The notes under the pieces were generated by a model, which searched no databases, was not told the origin of the DNA, and saw nothing but the letters and a program-made list of their open reading frames with translations. Below are positions 62,351-64,000 of a stretch of 64,000 bases of DNA, piece by piece. Made by a program: the position numbers and the translations under genes. How positions within the stretch are numbered: the stretch's first letter is position 1; each line of letters starts with the position of its first letter. Source of the DNA: Camelus bactrianus. Its lineage: Eukaryota > Chordata > Mammalia > Artiodactyla > Camelidae. The DNA is taken from assembly GCF_048773025.1 (NCBI RefSeq), contig NC_133546.1, positions 94,753,104 through 94,817,103 of the forward strand, written 5' to 3'.

Positions 62351-63507
62351 GCCCAGGACAAGTGCTGACAGAGCTGCATTGAGGGGACATGCAGCTGCGT
62401 GGAAACTTTGGGAGCTGGGTGTCCCAGAAAACATGAAAAATTGTTCAGTGAAAAACCAGCTCAAATATATTACACTGTGCCACATCCTTTAAACAGGGAA
62501 CAGGACTGAGATCTTTTTGATGCCTCCGTGTCCTTTATGCCATCATCAGTTATTTGCCCTCTCAGCATGACCAGTGATGATCTGGACACCTTATGAAGTG
62601 CACTCAGATGGAAGAGCTTTTAAAGCTGTTTTATGAAGGTTGTAAGACTCTGTCTATGCCTCACACAGGCGGTCATCCATCACTTCTCACCGGTGTGGAC
62701 GTACCACCTGAAATCACTCCTGTCTGCTTTTAAAATCCCTTCATCTAATCCAGACTTTTCAACAGCAAAGAATCAGCTCAACCACAGACAGTGAACAGCT
62801 TTTCACCAAATGGACTCGAACAGCCCATCGGACTACCTGGAAGCCCTTTTCTTCTATTAAACCCACTTCCGGGTACTTCATCATTTTCTGATTGGTGGAC
62901 TTGGCCGCTGACTGGCCTACTCAGAGAGCTGACAGCCTCACATACTTGGGTGGGAGAGGACCCTGCTCTTGGGAGAAATCAGTGAGGAAGGCGGACATCC
63001 TCGTCAGGACTGCAAGTGTAGAAGTGCCACAACGTGCTCAGAAATTATACCGTCAGCACCCCTGGGCTCCCATGGACTGGTTTCACATTAACCAAACTCA
63101 CGAGACACTGATGCAAGAAAACCAGAAACTTAACTTATTAATGTAACAGAATATGTGAAACTATCAACAAGACTGAAATATCAGAGTTCAACCATGAGTA
63201 CAGTTTCTCATCCACGGCCTAATCACGGGCAGGCCGTGACATGGCAACCATGGACAAAGCAGAACAGGAATGGTTTCTAGATTAATTCAATGGACTAAAT
63301 TTCTGTTATCCCAACAGATCTACTGCCTGGAAAACAATTAACGCTAATCACGGTGCACTCTTCGTGGACAGTGGCTGAGACACGACTGTGAGCACCTGTG
63401 TAAATCTCCTTTCCCTGTCCTTATTGAGCAAACTGATGCACAGAGGTACAGAGATCCAGGGATGCAGATACCTCTAAACACCCAAAGCCCATCCCTGGGA
63501 GCCTCAA
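62351..63507. other. Non-coding; nothing recognised
   Basis: No exon, RNA gene or repeat family that I can support. Confidence 0.35.
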
Positions 63508-63735
63508 AACCAGACAGCCAGGGTTTAAATACCAGCTCTGCCACTTACTAGCTCTGTGACCTTGGCCAACTTACTTACCCTCTGTGTGCCTCAATTTCCA
63601 CACTGTAAAACTGGGATAAAAATCAAACATTCCTTACTCGATTGTTGAGAAGATTGAAGGATTCATTTCTGTAAAACTCTCAGAAAAGAATGTAGCAAAT
63701 TATTGGTGCTCTACAAATGTCAACTTAATATTAAA
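63508..63735 (+). repeat. MIR SINE, well preserved
   Basis: Nearly full MIR: 'CCAGGGTTTAAATACCAGCT', 'CTTACTAGCTCTGTGACCTT', 'CAACTTACTTACCCTCTGTG', 'AATTTCCACACTGTAAAACT', 'GATTGTTGAGAAGATTGAAG' and 'TATTGGTGCTCTACAAATGT'. Confidence 0.85.
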
Positions 63736-64000
63736 GTGATTTACAAGTCTCCTTTCTAATCATCTTCTATATTTCCTGGCTAGACTAAGTCCCAAAGTAA
63801 ATCATTATTTCTCCTTTTATAAACACTTGGGGAGCAACCTTCTGTTCCATACCACAGCCTGTTTAAACTGAGGGAGGGGATGCCTCCTCCCCACTCCTTT
63901 TCGCCACGGAGAGTGCTTCTCCACACCACAGACCCATGGCCCACAGCTAGCCTTTATCACACTAACAGAGTGAGGTGTGAGTCCAGAGAGACAAGCAGGG

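Overview
This is a mammalian genomic window with no intact protein-coding gene that I can support. Three tRNA-derived SINEs have the body I associate with camelid SINEs: a pol III box A like TGGTAGAG, a 'GTGCTTAGC' segment, a 'GGTTCAA.CCCC' box B and a C-rich then A-rich tail. They lie at about 28.7, 31.9 and 62.0 kb. Together with artiodactyl-looking L1 3' ends they suggest a camelid (Camelus, Lama or Vicugna). This call comes from remembered repeat families, not from a search.

Layout. Positions 1-6090 are a tandem satellite with a monomer of about 247 bp. The left part (1-2480) is diverged and monomeric. The middle (2480-5178) is a two-monomer higher-order repeat with a period of about 493 bp. 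The right part (5178-6090) is the same satellite in inverted orientation, decaying into unique DNA. From 6.1 to 64 kb the window is ordinary non-coding DNA filled with old interspersed repeats: MIR, L1M, HAL1-like, a MER2/Tigger element, a hAT fragment, several LTRs, and two younger insertions (an L1 3' end and camelid SINEs).

Two exon-like blocks on the minus strand, 46068-46191 and 22245-22458, encode peptides I recognise as consecutive exons of TRAPPC9 (a TRAPPII subunit). They are in the correct order and orientation, with splice-site-like edges. Both differ from the remembered human protein at roughly one residue in five. One seems to carry a 2-bp frameshift and the other an in-frame TAG just inside its acceptor. 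I read them as an intron-containing, decayed duplicate of part of TRAPPC9 next to the satellite, the layout expected of a pericentromeric duplicon. A genuine but divergent TRAPPC9 locus is the alternative.

The largest mobile element is a fossil endogenous retrovirus at 35636-42795. It has two LTRs, a primer-binding site resembling tRNA-Arg, a short minisatellite in its leader, a polypurine tract, and a roughly 6-kb AT-rich interior that is heavily broken. Two further solo LTRs have recognisable edges (32156-32545 with a perfect 4-bp target duplication; 47393-47876), and two less certain LTR remnants are listed.

Nothing here looks like a new enzymatic or defence system. The most interesting parts are the satellite (dimeric organisation, inversion, and a recurrent CENP-B-box-like motif) and the TRAPPC9 duplicate beside it.
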